This document shows positions 33,947 through 46,805 of a stretch of DNA of 64,000 nt, one piece after another. Position 1 is the stretch's first letter. Each line of letters starts with the position of its first letter. Source of the DNA: Rhynchospora pubera (lineage: Eukaryota > Streptophyta > Magnoliopsida > Poales > Cyperaceae); assembly GCA_028095005.1 (NCBI GenBank), contig CM051460.1, positions 66,565,676 to 66,629,675 on the forward strand, written 5' to 3'. Made by a program: the position numbers and the translations under genes. Below the pieces are notes generated by a model, which worked only from the letters and a program-made list of their open reading frames with translations, ran no database searches and had not been told where the DNA came from.

Positions 33947-36900
33947 CATACATTTTAGTATCGTACGATTCACGGTGCGAATCGTACGATACGATACGAG
34001 TCAAACCCCTATCGAGACGAACCGTAGGTTTGTATCGAAGGCGATGGGAATCGACGGAATCGCGAACGAGACGGAGAGCGATTCGCGTATCGTATCGAGA
34101 CGCACGATACGAACGATACGACGTCGACCAATCAGAACGGCGTTCGACTTTTTTGTTTTTTTTCTGGGTTTATCCTCGATAGGCAAGTAGGTCAGGAAAG
34201 ATATATTGGGCAGCGACGGAAACTCAACTATTAAATTAGGTTGTTTGGGCAGATTGACACGCTGTTGGTTTTGGGATCCGCATCCTCGACAGCCAAGTTA
34301 TTTGGCTGTACCATCCTGTCCGCAAAAAATAACCCTCCGATCTGCATCCAAGGGCAAAAGCGAAAAAGTCTCTCCTCTAGCCTACCCGACCTGCCCGTCT
34401 CTTCTAAATAAAGTGCAACCAACGAAAAAATAAAAAAAATCATTTCATGTCCGTCTCTTTCGCTTCGTTTCCTCCGCCTGAAGCCAGAGAATATTGTAAG
34501 CTCTTTCGTTGTCCGTCTTTTTTCAATAATTAGCTCTTTCGTTTCGTTTCCTCCGCCTGATTCATTTCCTTTGCATGATTCAGTCTCTCTGCCGATTTTT
34601 TTCTAAAAGCAAGTCCTAATTAACACTTGCTTCCTTTACGAACTATATGTAAATAGGTGGACGCATCCATGAATCAGGCCTCAGACAAACAAAAACACCT
34701 TGCATTTAGTCAGAGGAAACACCAGCTAAAAATCTATGAAAGCTAAAAATTGCATTTCAGAGAGTATGTAAAACCCGAAACCCATTACAACGTCATTTTC
34801 ACTTCAGCCCCTCTAGTCATAGAAATTGCTATATTTCAACACACAAAAGCTATAACTATTTTGATTTACAAAATGTTGCCAAAAACTATACTTGGACACT
34901 ATCAATTACAAAATGCTGCCAATTACTCCTACTTGATGTATTTGCACGCTACAATTATTAAATAAATGTAGGCACATGGGGACTAAAACAAGCAGATAAC
35001 CACCACATATGTACTTGTACCAGATACTGGCATGACATGAACAAATCACTTTCCCAGTTCTTTGAAGTTTGAGTTGCTGACGACTGATTTTATTTTGATT
35101 GTTTCATTTATTGAATTCAAATCAGTTTGACTCAATTAGATGATTTAGGAGATTAAGCTACATCTCTAATTTCTATTTGCACTTGATTTAGTGGTATATC
35201 TCAGTTTCATCGTTGCATTCTGAAATGATTTTGAGTTTTTGGTTTCCGGTATGTGTTACCAGTATGAAGAAAGAACGGTAGAGAGTTTAATAGAAGAATT
35301 AGGGAATTGCATAAAGTCAAATTTAGTTAAGCTAATCATGTGATAAATGTAATTTCTTTATAGGATGGTGCGATCAGTTGAGCTTTGGTCCTATAAATCG
35401 ACAATTGGAAGAGCTGAAGAAACAATTGGTGTAAAAAATGGGAGATGCAAACAGAATAGATAATTCTTTTTGGAAGAAACAATTGGTAGAAACTACCAGG
35501 AAGTAGCAATTGGAAGAATAAAAGAACGGAGAAGGTATTAGAAAAAATAAGGAAGCAATTGAAAGAAATGGAGTTGGATTTAGACAGTAGGTTTAATTAG
35601 GGATTTATGCTATCTCTTTACTATGTCGAAGTTGTATGGACGTGTGATAAACACTACTTTACTTACTTTTATGCTATATGTTAGGATTAGGATTGTTGCT
35701 TGCTTCATAGTAGTGTGTGGTACAAATGCTGTATGTCTTAGGTATTAGTAGATATTTATATTTGATTATAGATTAGAATTTGGATGCCAATGTAACTCTT
35801 TGTTTGGATTAGATTACAAGTGATGTATGTTTAGAATTTGATGTAAAAGCTGTCACTTATATTTGATGAGATGCAGTACCTCATAGACATTGCATATAAC
35901 CTGGACATTGCTTACATTAAATATGACCAGAACATTGCTTACATTAAATATGACCAGAACATTGCTTACATGCGCATTGCTTAAATGCAACCTGAGCCTG
36001 ATCATCAGGATAATAAACAAACCCAAATTTAAAAATGATAAGTAATAATATAGGATTTAAATGCATTACAAATGACCTGAACATTGCTCCAATGCCAGAA
36101 CTTTGACAATCGTCAGTTTCTACTAAAATTGTTCCTATTACAACATCAGTTTCTACTTTGACGTTTGTTTCTACCAAAATGTAGTCACAAAAAAACACAA
36201 ATAGACAGATTGTACCAATTTGTTTTCCTATTACAAAATAAATAGTTTGCAGCAAATAGTTGCCTATTACAAAATACACTCAGACCTAATCTTCCCTTCA
36301 TTCTGCAAGGATTATCCAACACCTAATCTGCTCTCCCTGCAATAAAAGAAAGAAAGAAAGAAAGCAAAAAAACAAAAAATACAACGTATACTTCTGAAAC
36401 ATTGCTTACATTGGCTGATGGCAAAGATTATCTCTTTCTACTTATATTCCTTTTTGTAAGCCCTTAGGCATTGATAAATGCTCTTTTCAGTATAGGCAGA
36501 CAATTGTGATAACTGCTCTTTTCAATTGGTTACTCTAAAAAGAAATCACAAAATTATACCAATTGAAAACTACTATTTTTAAAGTAACTAGCTTTTTAGA
36601 AATAAACAAAAAATTTCAGTAGAGGTAGACAAGATAGTATTAGTGATGATCTTAAGTTATCTTACTCTTAATAAGCAGCGCTCGATAATTCAAGCAGATA
36701 TTTCAGCTCCAAAACCTCCAGCAACTGGAGCTTAATGACTTAGCTGCACATTCATATGCAAATATGCAATTTGATAGAGTCAGATAACTCCATATGTACA
36801 TAGGCAAAGAATTAAACTGGAATTAAAATTAAAAGGAATTAATATTCAAATATATGATATAGAATCCGAAACCTGTTTACAATGTCATTTTCACTTCAGC

Positions 36901-38482
36901 CCTCTAGAAATTGCTATATTCCATACCAACATGAGGCATGCTGTTGGAATTAGTACCATATATCCTTCAAAGAGAACAAAAAAAAATTAAATATGACCAA
37001 TAAAATTTAGACTCAAAATGCATAGTACCATATAACTATAACAAAATTAAATTTATAAATATAAGTTCTGATTTGGATTTCTAGTTCTGATAGTCTAAAA
37101 GAAGATAGTAAAAAAATAAGTTCAATTTAACATGTAATGTGGTCAATTGCAGCAGACCAAGGAATTGTAATTCCATTTCAGAACTTGTAAACGGCAGACC
37201 AAGAAATAGAGTTAAGAAAGATCACTGCACAGTTAATCATGACAGAGCAAGAAATACTCCACAAAAGCGAGGTAACTGCAAGGGTCCCTCATTGCATTTC
37301 ACACTCAGCAACCCCTCACCTTTTTGACTTACAAGCTGGGGAAGGAGGACGACAGAAAAAAAATAATACGATTTCAAAGCATAAAACCATGTCCGTACCT
37401 GTAGTGGGATTAAAAATGAAATGGGGGAAGAAGTCTCAGCAGGTCAAAGCCTTTCTCTGAGTCTCGCCGCGACCAGGCGACAGGAGAAATCCTTCGTTCA
37501 AGAGAAAGAAGATTGAGAGGGATGAGTGTCGGATTTGATCAGACCAGACGTTTTTGGCGAGAAGTCGAGGACAGGCGAAATCGCTGATTTTCAACCTAAT
37601 TCGAGTCGGGCAGGGCGGGTACTGGCGAGAGAGGGCAAATCACTGCATTTTTTCGCGTTCGCCCTTGGATGTAGATCGGAGGGTCATTTTTTGCTGACAG
37701 GACGGTACAGCCAAATAACTTGGCTGTCGAGGATGCGGATCCGTTGGTTTTGAGCCTGTAGCTCTTGGAGATTTTGAAAAGTCGCCTGTGCGACTTCCAC
37801 CGAGTGCCGACAGGAAAATGTGAATGGAAGGGGGAGAAACTGACATGTGGGGTCCTTATTAATTGACATGAATTGGGCTCAAGTGGGCTTTATCCACTGT
37901 TTATCTTTTCCTTATAATTTATATATATTACATAGTATAATAATAATAATAATATAATAATAATAATAATAATAGTAATAATATAATACAATATAATGAT
38001 TATGATAATTATAATTTATATAATATATATAATAATATTTTATAAATAATTAATAATGGATATGAACATTATAATAATATAATATTATACAAGTACAATA
38101 TAATGAATAAAATGACTACAATTTTTATATTTTATAAAGTAAAAATGATATAATAATGATAATAATAATACAATAATTTATAATCTAATTTTATAATTTA
38201 TGCAGATGATGTTACTCAAAAACAATTAGATAGATTATATAGTAATAACCGATATTCATAGACTACACCTAATGATGTCTAGAGTGATAAATGATTATAA
38301 TGATATAGTGCTTTACTAAATCTTTCTTTTAATGACAATCGTCCAATATATGTTCTAACTAATTATTCTACTTGATTTCATGGATAGCTTAGCGTATCTT
38401 TGACGATTCGTTACGATACACGATACACGGTTCGATACTAAATCCATCGATACACGATACATTTTACGATTCTAAAAGTATG
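33947..38482. mobile_element. hAT-type element, 4.5 kb, no transposase seen
   Basis: Flanked by the 8-bp direct repeat GCTGTACG (33939-33946 and 38483-38490). The inverted ends are CATACATTTTAGTATCGTA and, from the right, CATACTTTTAGAATCGTA. Beyond them both sides carry TACGATACGA-like words. Most of its length is a nested Mutator-like element (34274-37742), so the original hAT was about 1.07 kb and non-autonomous. Confidence 0.82.
34274..37742. mobile_element. Mutator-like element nested in the hAT, 3.5 kb
   Basis: Flanked by the 10-bp direct repeat GTTGGTTTTG (34264-34273 and 37743-37752). The inverted terminal repeats of about 140 bp start GGATCCGCATCCTCGACAG and pair base for base over the first 39 positions. 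No transposase frame was found. Inside, a segment near 34765-34840 (CATTTTCACTTCAGCCCC) recurs near 36870-36920, and ACATTGCTTACATTAAATATG is repeated at 35.9 kb. A small non-autonomous element that may carry captured sequence. Confidence 0.85.
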
Positions 38483-39929
38483 GCTGTACGTGTGCAATAC
38501 TATAAGTTTTATAATATAACCATGGCTAATAAAATGATACTTCCTTGTTTGCTATGTTTGATGTTTTTTAGGGACTAATTGTTTTTCTCATCATTTGCTT
38601 ACTTGTTCTTGCATTCTTGATGGAAATTTTATGGATTCTTAAGCTGGCGATATGTTTTCCTTTTTTCGTTGCTTTATTTGATTGCATTAAATATCTTTTT
38701 GAGCCGCATGACATGTCCGAAGATAGTGGCACTACTTGAAAAGTAAGTACTTGTGGGACGGGAAAAATAATTAAAACATATGTTTGGAACTGGTACTCTC
38801 TACCATTTTTGTGTATTTTTTTATTTATTTCAATTTTCATCATGGTCATCACGATTGGAGAAACTAATTTTTATGTGTTTGGATGTTCACTATTGAAATA
38901 GTGGTACCGTACCACATAATCTGGCCATTGAGCTTTAACATGTCGAGAGACAAATAATAAGACTTGAAATACAAATACATAAATATAAGTGTTATGCCCC
39001 CCCCCCCCCCGACTCCTTTTTTTTTTAATAAAGATAGACTATTTTATACGGTTAAAATAAATTGATCAGGTCCAACATTCCAAATTTCACTTTGCCTTCA
39101 TATATACCCAGCACTCACCTTCATCATCGATCATAATCGTCTATGATGACTACAATAAAGAAGACCGCAGAATTAATTGTTTGCGTCACAATATTTAAGC
39201 TCAAACAATACACATAATATTTATTGTCTTTTGAGAAAATTAGATCAACATTCCTTGATCAAAGTATTAGACATGATATTTTGATCTTCTAAGACTCTGC
39301 TCCAGAAGAGGAGAATTGGAAGAAAGGTAAGGAAGCTTGTTTGTTTTACTTGCTTCCATCGACTCTAATGGATGAATATAGAAGGAAACTGAATAAAACC
39401 GAAGTCCTCCGTGAGCCCATTTGAGGAGACAAAGAGCTGCTCCAAAATCGGAAATTCTAGAATTTAACTGGATTCTAATTTTCTGGATGATAATACTCTC
39501 AACTACTCTCTAATGTTGAACCCCATCAAATATCCAACGCTGCCAGATTTATTTGTTTCTTAAAGGTTAATATAGTATTTTTATACAATGCAAATAAGAT
39601 TACTGTTGTTAGTTATTTTGAAATCGAGCACTAAGTGATCTTCAATTTTACAACTTTTCTTACTCTTTCTTTCCTCCCATTCTTCTTTTCTGAAGCGAGC
39701 ATAAAGTTATTCCCAAATTATATATATTGATTTGCTTTTTGAGCAGTATTCTTAATATTGTAAATGAGACCCTAGTTATTATTCTTCTTACATGCAAACG
39801 ATTCACAATTTATTGAAAGAATATTATATTCTTACTTTGCATTGGTCTTAACTATGATTCTTCTTATACACAGAGAGAGGAAGAATGAATTCAATCGAAT
39901 TGATTTGACTGGAATCCCTATTGAATCAC

Positions 39930-40215
39930 TTCGGATTTCAATTTTGAAAGTTTAAATAATCAATCTAAACCGTCCAATTATATGCTCTCCCTATTGCAAT
40001 CTCCCTGCCGGCCAAACTTTATATTATTTTTCAAGATTTTAAATAATTTTTTCGAATTTAAAAAAATTATTGTTTTTTAAGGGCTCGGAACAAATTAGAT
40101 TAACTATTTTCTAAAATTTAAAAATAAAAGTAAAAAATTAAAAAAATATAAAATTTGGTTGACAAGGAGATTATATTGTACGGTTTAGATCGATCATTTT
40201 AAAATAGATCCAAAA
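39930..40215. mobile_element. Foldback MITE candidate
   Basis: Inverted arms around the centre near 40080. AATCAATCTAAACCGTCCAA (left, about 39959) faces GATCGATCTAAACCGTACAA (right, inverted, about 40195), continuing into CCAAACTTTATATT / CCAAATTTTATATT. AT-rich, no coding capacity; ends uncertain. Confidence 0.5.
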
Positions 40216-40928
40216 GTTTGGATCAGTATGTACCGATACTTCTGTACATTAGTATCCACCGTAAATATTAGGGTGTGTTTGGATGACTAAGGAATAGGGT
40301 ATAAGAATAAGGATTTTAGGGTGTGCTTAGAGAGATAGACATAGTAAAAAAGATAATAAATATTTTCTCTCATTTCTTGTTGCTCCAGCAGGTTCTGTCC
40401 AGCGTCTAGTACGTCTCGTCTGGATTATGCGCGCATTGCTCTGGGAATAATAATGATTACTTGTTGGGAAAATTTTTTCTATTTAATTGACTTTAAGAAT
40501 ATTTTTGAAATCTTTCATTCTACAAGAGCAATAATTATCGATAAAACCAATAATATTTATTCGATACTTTATTTATGGTCCCTAAGTTTGCAAATTAAAT
40601 TTTAACACATTATTGTGTAATTGTGATTTTATTGCTGTATTCATTACAAATACATGGGTGAATAGGTGATCGTGCGAAGGCGTGACATGAGTTACCCAAT
40701 TACCAGTCACATGTTCGCTTTCAGTCAGATTAAAATGTAACACAATTCCTATTTAATTACAGCTTAATAACGTATATGCAAACATAATTAAGTAGCTTAG
40801 TATTGACGAGTAAATGAGTAATGTTTGTATAACAAAAAGGAATATTCCTTGCTGCTATAGTGCTAGTAGCGCATCATTACAGAGCAACAATTAATTTCCT
40901 TCTTTTGACGAGTAAATGATTTCTCTCT

Positions 40929-41060
40929 CGTTTTTTTTTTTTTTTTTTTTGAGGTTAAAGCCCGAGGCTAAAAATATTATTAATAAAAGTCTTACATCAA
41001 ACATTAGACATTCATGTACGCTTCTTCAATCTGCAATAACACACAATATCAATCCAAACA
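40929..41060 (-). mobile_element. LINE-like 3' tail
   Basis: On the minus strand the sequence TTTTTAGCCTCGGGC followed by TTTAACCTC runs into a long poly(A) (poly-T at 40929-40951), typical of a 5'-truncated non-LTR retrotransposon. The upstream limit was not determined. Confidence 0.45.
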
Positions 41061-42289
41061 ACCTAACATATTAATACACACATAAAAATACAAAAAATCA
41101 AATAAACTATAATTACAAAACATAATTATTGTAAATTAAAATAAAATAAAAAGAAAAAAATGAAGATTTGAAAGACTTCCATCATGTAATATCTCCTTCT
41201 TCATAGACTTCTTGTTCTTAATGTCACTTCATCATTGAATAAGAATAGTCATTCATAGTTGTTAAGAAACTTGAAAAAACAAGCACTAAACTATATATTT
41301 GTTAAACGTCCATAGAAGAAAAAAAAAGAATATAAGAAAAGAAGGGTAGAAAGGAGAGAAGTCAGAAAATAGTAGAGGAGAAGAGAAATATTGAGAATAA
41401 AAAAGAAGTAGAAAGATAACATGAAACATGACTAGCAAATCATTGAAAAAAAAAAAGAAAAAAAAAAGGCAAAAGGAGTTAAGAGAATAAATACTAACAG
41501 AACAAATCAAACAACAAAGAAGAATTATAGAGATCTTAAAACATGATGACGATAATACTTTGTCTTTGACTCTTCTTCAAACAACCAACTGGATAATGAT
41601 TTTTTTTCAAATGGAATATACTTTTAAAGTTTTTGTTAAAAATAATTAGCGCGTTGTTTATGACCCCTGTTTTCATGTGATTTCCAAATTGTCTCTTTAA
41701 ATTTCGGCCGCTAAAGATATACAAATTCAAGATAAAAGTAATTTTCTAGACACAACAAAAATTCTTTAAAAAAAAAACAAGACAAATTTCCTTATTTTAG
41801 TATTTTAAATATTTGTGCGTGTTATTAGCTACAACACCATTGCTAAATTAGTAAATTGAAACACCGAACTAGATTGTTTAATTGAGATATCTAACAGTTC
41901 AACTTTAAATATATTTGTATGATAATTAGGTATAATCTCATAGGACTTAGTATAAATTTTGTAAGGTACATGTTAAAATTTCTAATGGCGCAGCTTCGAT
42001 AGTATTTTGTACAATGTTAAATAGGAACAACAATATGCTAACCAAAAACATTAAACTAGACAAATTTTAAAGCTGGTTGCTCATTATTTTTATTATCAGC
42101 ACTGGGACGGAAAAGAGTTTTTGTTGCTAGATTTATCGATAGGAAAAATATATATACGAGAAAGCTGAACATATTAAAGTTTTTTTTGTCTTTTTACTTT
42201 ATTTAAATAAAAAAGAACATCATCTTCTTAACAAAACTAGTAAATATTCTTCCGTACCTCAATTGGACTATCTTATGTAAATTTCTAAA

Positions 42290-43035
42290 TGCGTGCCATA
42301 TCGTGACGAGTCAAGCACACTATGTACGGATCTTTTGTCGTGTCTTGTCATGTCTTATACTTCACGTGTTGTACGGTGTCATATCTAAATTCTATAGAAT
42401 GGACATGACACGTCAAAAAACACATCAAGCCTCGTTTCCCATGTCGTGTCGTGTCGTGTCATGACGTGTCTTTTTTAGATATGTTGTGCCACGACTTGTT
42501 CAGACATGTTAATTTTTAATATAAATATATATTTTTTATAAAATTAAAAATTATGTTTGATAAAATATTTCAAAAATTACATTGAATTATTATAGGTTAG
42601 AGTTTTTTACGTAAGTTCTATGTGAAAAATAGTTCTATTTGTCCAAAAAAAATGTTCATTTCGAATTAAATCACTCATAATTGTTGGTTGATGCTTGAAA
42701 GTATCTTGGACAAAATTACTAAAATGATATAGTCTATACATTTAAATGGGAAAATTCACGATAAAAAAAATACAACGTATTCCTATATTTACATAGGGCC
42801 AAAATAGAAATTTAAATTCGTGTAACATCTAACCTATTTTTTTTTCATGTTTGACGTGTCTATAATATGTATCATGTCTTTCAAATACCGTGTCTAGTGT
42901 TGTGTTGTGTCATGTCGCGTCCATTTCATTAAAGTCAGACACAACACGCCTAAGTTATCTTTGTTGTGTTTGTGTCCATGTCTTATTGTGTCCTATCGCA
43001 TCCGTGCTATGTTCAGACACACCGTGTTCTTATGA
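42290..43035. mobile_element. GTGTC-rich inverted structure, possible hAT MITE
   Basis: Both flanks are full of GTCGTGTC / GACACGAC words, in loosely inverted order, around an AT-rich centre. Exact ends and target duplication were not found. Confidence 0.3.
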
Positions 43036-43090
43036 CATGTGCAACCACGAAATTAATACAAAATAAAAATTAATCGGATTAACTATCTAG

Positions 43091-43690
43091 ATAATCCAAA
43101 GATAGTACTCCCGACCGGGAGTACTATCAGAAATTAATCCCTAATGGATTAATCTCGGATGGGCAAGACCTAAAATAGTTCAAATTCCGACAATTTGGTT
43201 CAACATGACAATACTTAACTAATAGATGCAAATGTCAATTAACCAATATGTATATGCACATACAAATCGATAAAAAACCAAAAATAAAATTATTGAGGGT
43301 TTAAATAGAAATTACCGAAATTGTCTTCTCTTGATCCTCTTCAATAGAAAAAACTTTCTTTTTCTCTTTGATCTCCTTTGCTTTCTCTACTGATTTTTCA
43401 ATTTTTCAGAATTTTTTATAATTTTTAGCTATTTTTTTATGAGGTTTATAGAGAGAAAAAAAATTCGGTTTTAGAAGGAAAATAACGGCCATGAATAGTG
43501 AAGATGAGTTTACAAAGGAAAATGAAGAAGGAGGAGATATACTACTTGAATTGAAAATATCTGTGGATTATTAGTACCGGTTTCTTAGAAAAAACCGATA
43601 CTAATAGTTGGCAGAAAAATTTTAAAAACATTTGGTGATAATTAGTACCGGTTTTTCTTAAAAAACCCGATACTAAAGATTCAATTATAA
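43091..43690 (-). mobile_element. Third CACTA fragment (second family)
   Basis: About 600 bp co-linear with 32810-33410: the two short palindromes (43104-43159), the leader sequence and two units of the TAGTACCGG palindrome. It starts just after where the long hairpin would end and stops before the CACTA terminus, so it is truncated at both sides. Confidence 0.8.
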
Positions 43691-45159
43691 TGATATATAC
43701 AAGTAATCATGACATTCCCTCCCTCCAAATTTCACTTATATTGGGCTAATAACATATTAATTTATATTTGACTATGGGAGAAAAAAATTATATATAGTCT
43801 AGCCGCCCATTATAAATTCTCTGATTGGAATCCGACCTAACGCAACTCAACATTAGTTAAACCAATCCTCAAAACACTATTAACTATTTATTTTTTATAA
43901 AGAAAAACAATGAAATCACTTGACATCGTCAAACAGTTCCAGTTGTCGTGTACCTAAATCAACCCAAAAACCGGAGCAATCTTAGCATGTATCTATATCA
44001 ATTTAAGCAATAATGCTATCTTTAGTGGCACTCCACTTTGCAAGTAAAATTAATGATATGCTGTGCCACGCTAATTCCCAGATAACATATTATTATTATT
44101 GTATTATACTTTTTGGATATCTCTAGAAGAAAATGACATAAAGTCAAAGATACAATTGGAGAAGTTCAACAAACCATGTGCAGCGTCCGAATTCCGAACT
44201 GCCCAAGTGACAAATCCAATCACCAAATTGACCCGTTGTAACAACCACAAGAAATTTGAAAAATATTCAACGACTTTTGCTTTATAAATTGTCTCGCCTC
44301 TGACTCTGAGGGGTGTGATGCGTTATTTTATTTTTCCGAGGGGTTTTCTATGAATAATATTTTTACTTTTTAGCTGGAGCTTGGACTGCTAATACTAAAA
44401 CAAAAGTTGGAGTTTGTAAAAACCTAATAATTGAGGAAGTTCAATAAATAAAAACAATCTATAATTGATGAATTATATAGAGTTTGTCAACGTCGTTTTT
44501 AGCACAAATTAACTTCAATTTCAATTTTTTTTTTAAAAAGAGATATTGCTATTTAACAATTATTCAGAAAATGTATTTTGAAATTGCAAAGAAGGGGAAT
44601 TCTAACCCAAAAAAGAATTATTGTAATTCACTTTTCACTTCACATGATATATTAGCATTCAATATTGGATCACTTTTCCTTTTTCTAACTTTTCAATCAT
44701 TTGTGTACAGCTCAAATATTCATACAATTCTTATCTTTACTTTTACAATACTGTTCAATCTCAATTAAAATGTTCGGGCTTTTAAAGCAAATTTGTAGTA
44801 CAAAACGCATCTCACCTTTATCTATAATGCATCTCACTTCAATTAATTTATGTCGTATTAGTACTAGTACTTATTTTAAAATTGCTGGTCAAATTAACAG
44901 TTGTATTATACTAGTGGAATAAAAAAGTACAGAAGTTCAATGGCTAATTAAAAAATATAGAACTTTTAGAAGGACAAAACAGCAAATATGTAATCCAGAA
45001 CAGAAGATAACTCCAAGCTTAAGCCAGTTGTGTGCAACGCTGCGCATGTACGAACTTCCATAATTTAAAACTATTCCGGTATGGCCCACACGGCGGCAGC
45101 TGGTTTGTGGGTGACGGGTGTGGCGAATGCGACCGGGTCTTTCATATCGGGTCGGGTTG

Positions 45160-45591
45160 TGATAAGCTCAGTTTTAGTAGAGATTAACAACGTGAAAGAA
45201 TATAGAGATGAGAATGAGTGGAAAATGAACTTTATTGATTATTTTGGAGATTACAATCTGTTTACAATCTGTCTAATACAGGCGCTTTTCTCTACCAAAA
45301 TGCCAACCCTCTTTACAATGATCTACCCCTTCTATTTATAGGCCTATTTTCCATAACAGAACGCTGACGTCACCCGACAGCCGTTAGCCTACTAGATGCC
45401 TCTAGATTCTCCCGACTTGTGTTCGGTGAGGTGCTCCGCATGAGTTTGTTACGGCTTGTCTCCCCCGACTTCATTTGGGGCACGCTGTTTGATTCAGCCT
45501 TTCCCGCTTCTTTACCTCCATTGCAGGCCTCTTTTGGGTTGGGTCCCGTATCCTTCTATTCGGGCCGAGCTTTATCAGGCCGGCCCTATCA
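45160..45591 (-). repeat. 3' LTR of the Tat element
   Basis: 432 bp, TGATAAGCTC...GGCCCTATCA on the + strand; identical by eye to 57190-57621. Contains TATAAATA on the minus strand at 45340-45333. Confidence 0.95.
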
Positions 45592-45660
45592 TAAGCCCTT
45601 GAGCTTGGGATGAGTATTCATCGCAAGTTGAAAATAAAGTCGCGAAGTTCAGGACTTAAG

Positions 45661-46048
45661 TGGGGCACGAAGTGGTGAAGCCCTTGAGTCCCGAACACAT
45701 GACTCTTGGGTGAAGCACGAAGTGGTGAAGCCCTTGAGTCCCGAACACATGACTCTGGGGTGAAACTCGAAGTGGTGAAGTCCTTGAGTCCCGAACACAT
45801 GACTCTGGGGTGAAACACGAAGTGGTGAAGCCCTTGAGTCCCGAACACATGACTCTGGGGTGAAACTCGAAGTGGTGAAGCCCTTGAGTCCCGAACACAT
45901 GACTCTGGGGTGAAAATCGAAGTGGTGAAGCCCTTGAGTCCCGAACACATGACTCTGGGGTGAAACACGAAGTGGTGAAGCCCTTGAGTCCCGAACACAT
46001 GACTCTGGGGTGAAACACGAAGTGGTGAAGCCCTGGAGTCCCGAACAC
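45661..46048. repeat. 50-bp tandem repeat array (about 8 copies)
   Basis: A unit beginning AGTGGTGAAGCCCTTGAGTC recurs every 50 bp at 45671, 45721, 45771, 45821, 45871, 45921, 45971 and 46021 with few differences. It lies in the 3' untranslated part of the Tat element. Because 50 is not a multiple of 3, the open frames across it are artefacts. Confidence 0.97.
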
Positions 46049-46134
46049 ATGAAACGGTCAGGCGGTCAAATTAGCTGTCGCTTGGTATGCACCTTGGTCC
46101 AAACGCCAAACCTTCCATCTTCGCCTCGTGATCT

Positions 46135-46805
46135 GTGAAAGTTAATACCGCCTTCACTGCTGTCCCTTCAACTCCCAGCCTTTTATACTTCCATTTCTCT
46201 CTCTTCTTCTCTCATTTATCATTTCAGCTCTCCTTCTCCTCTTTCTTTTCTGACGAGCTTTCCCTTGTTACTCAAACGATCGTTCGTCCTTCTCTCCGGC
46301 GAGCTCCTCTTCTCATCCTCCGACGAACCTCTCTCCCTCTCCGGTGAGTTTTCTCCGACCAGTTCCCCTCTCTTCAGGTATCTTCCCTCCTCTCTCTCCT
46401 TTTTGTTCTAAGTTTCATTTTCTTATCACGGGATTGTCTCCTATCTGTCTGGTATGAATGTGAGTGCATTTAGAACTGGTACGGTTGATATCCATTGTGA
46501 TCTTGGTATGAAGATTATCTATTCTTCAGGTTCTTGCTTATACCTTTCTTGTAGTTAGCAAACGGTTCTGTGTTGTTTCTTGCTTCATCTTTTTAGGTAT
46601 GGTATATACCTTATTTTTGTATTGACTGGTCTAAAAAGTAAAGGTGTAAGAGGTACTAGTTATTCCCATTATATTGTTAGTATCTGTTCTATGGTGATCC
46701 CGTGCATTATTACCAGTCCCTATTCTACTTGCATCCGAAATCTTTTCGCTAGTGCCATGATCTATCCTTGAGCATTATACTTATGTGCTTTGTTTTCCAG
46801 TTTCT
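46135..46805 (+). promoter_or_regulatory. Promoter and leader of the antisense gene in the Tat element
   Basis: A TATA-like TTTTATACTT at 46181-46190 is followed by a CT-rich leader. A plausible leader intron runs from 46377 (CTTCAG/GTATCT) to about 46800 (TTTTCCAG), just before the ATG at 46806. The antisense gene therefore appears to have its own promoter, independent of the LTR. Confidence 0.45.

Larger units (their letters stand above)
38491..45159. other. AT-rich intergenic region, no gene seen
   Basis: Contains a poly(C) run (38998-39010), a foldback MITE, a LINE-like tail, a GTGTC-rich inverted structure and a CACTA fragment, all listed separately. The open frames are short and of low complexity (poly-Phe/Lys), with no recognisable protein. 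Confidence 0.6.

Noticed and set aside
45661..46048. CRISPR-like regular array
   Set aside because: There are no unique spacers, only direct tandem units, and this is a plant retrotransposon.
45618..46050. Long overlapping minus-strand frames (126-133 codons) across the 50-bp repeats
   Set aside because: All three frames are open only because the repeat unit lacks stops; no protein-like conservation.
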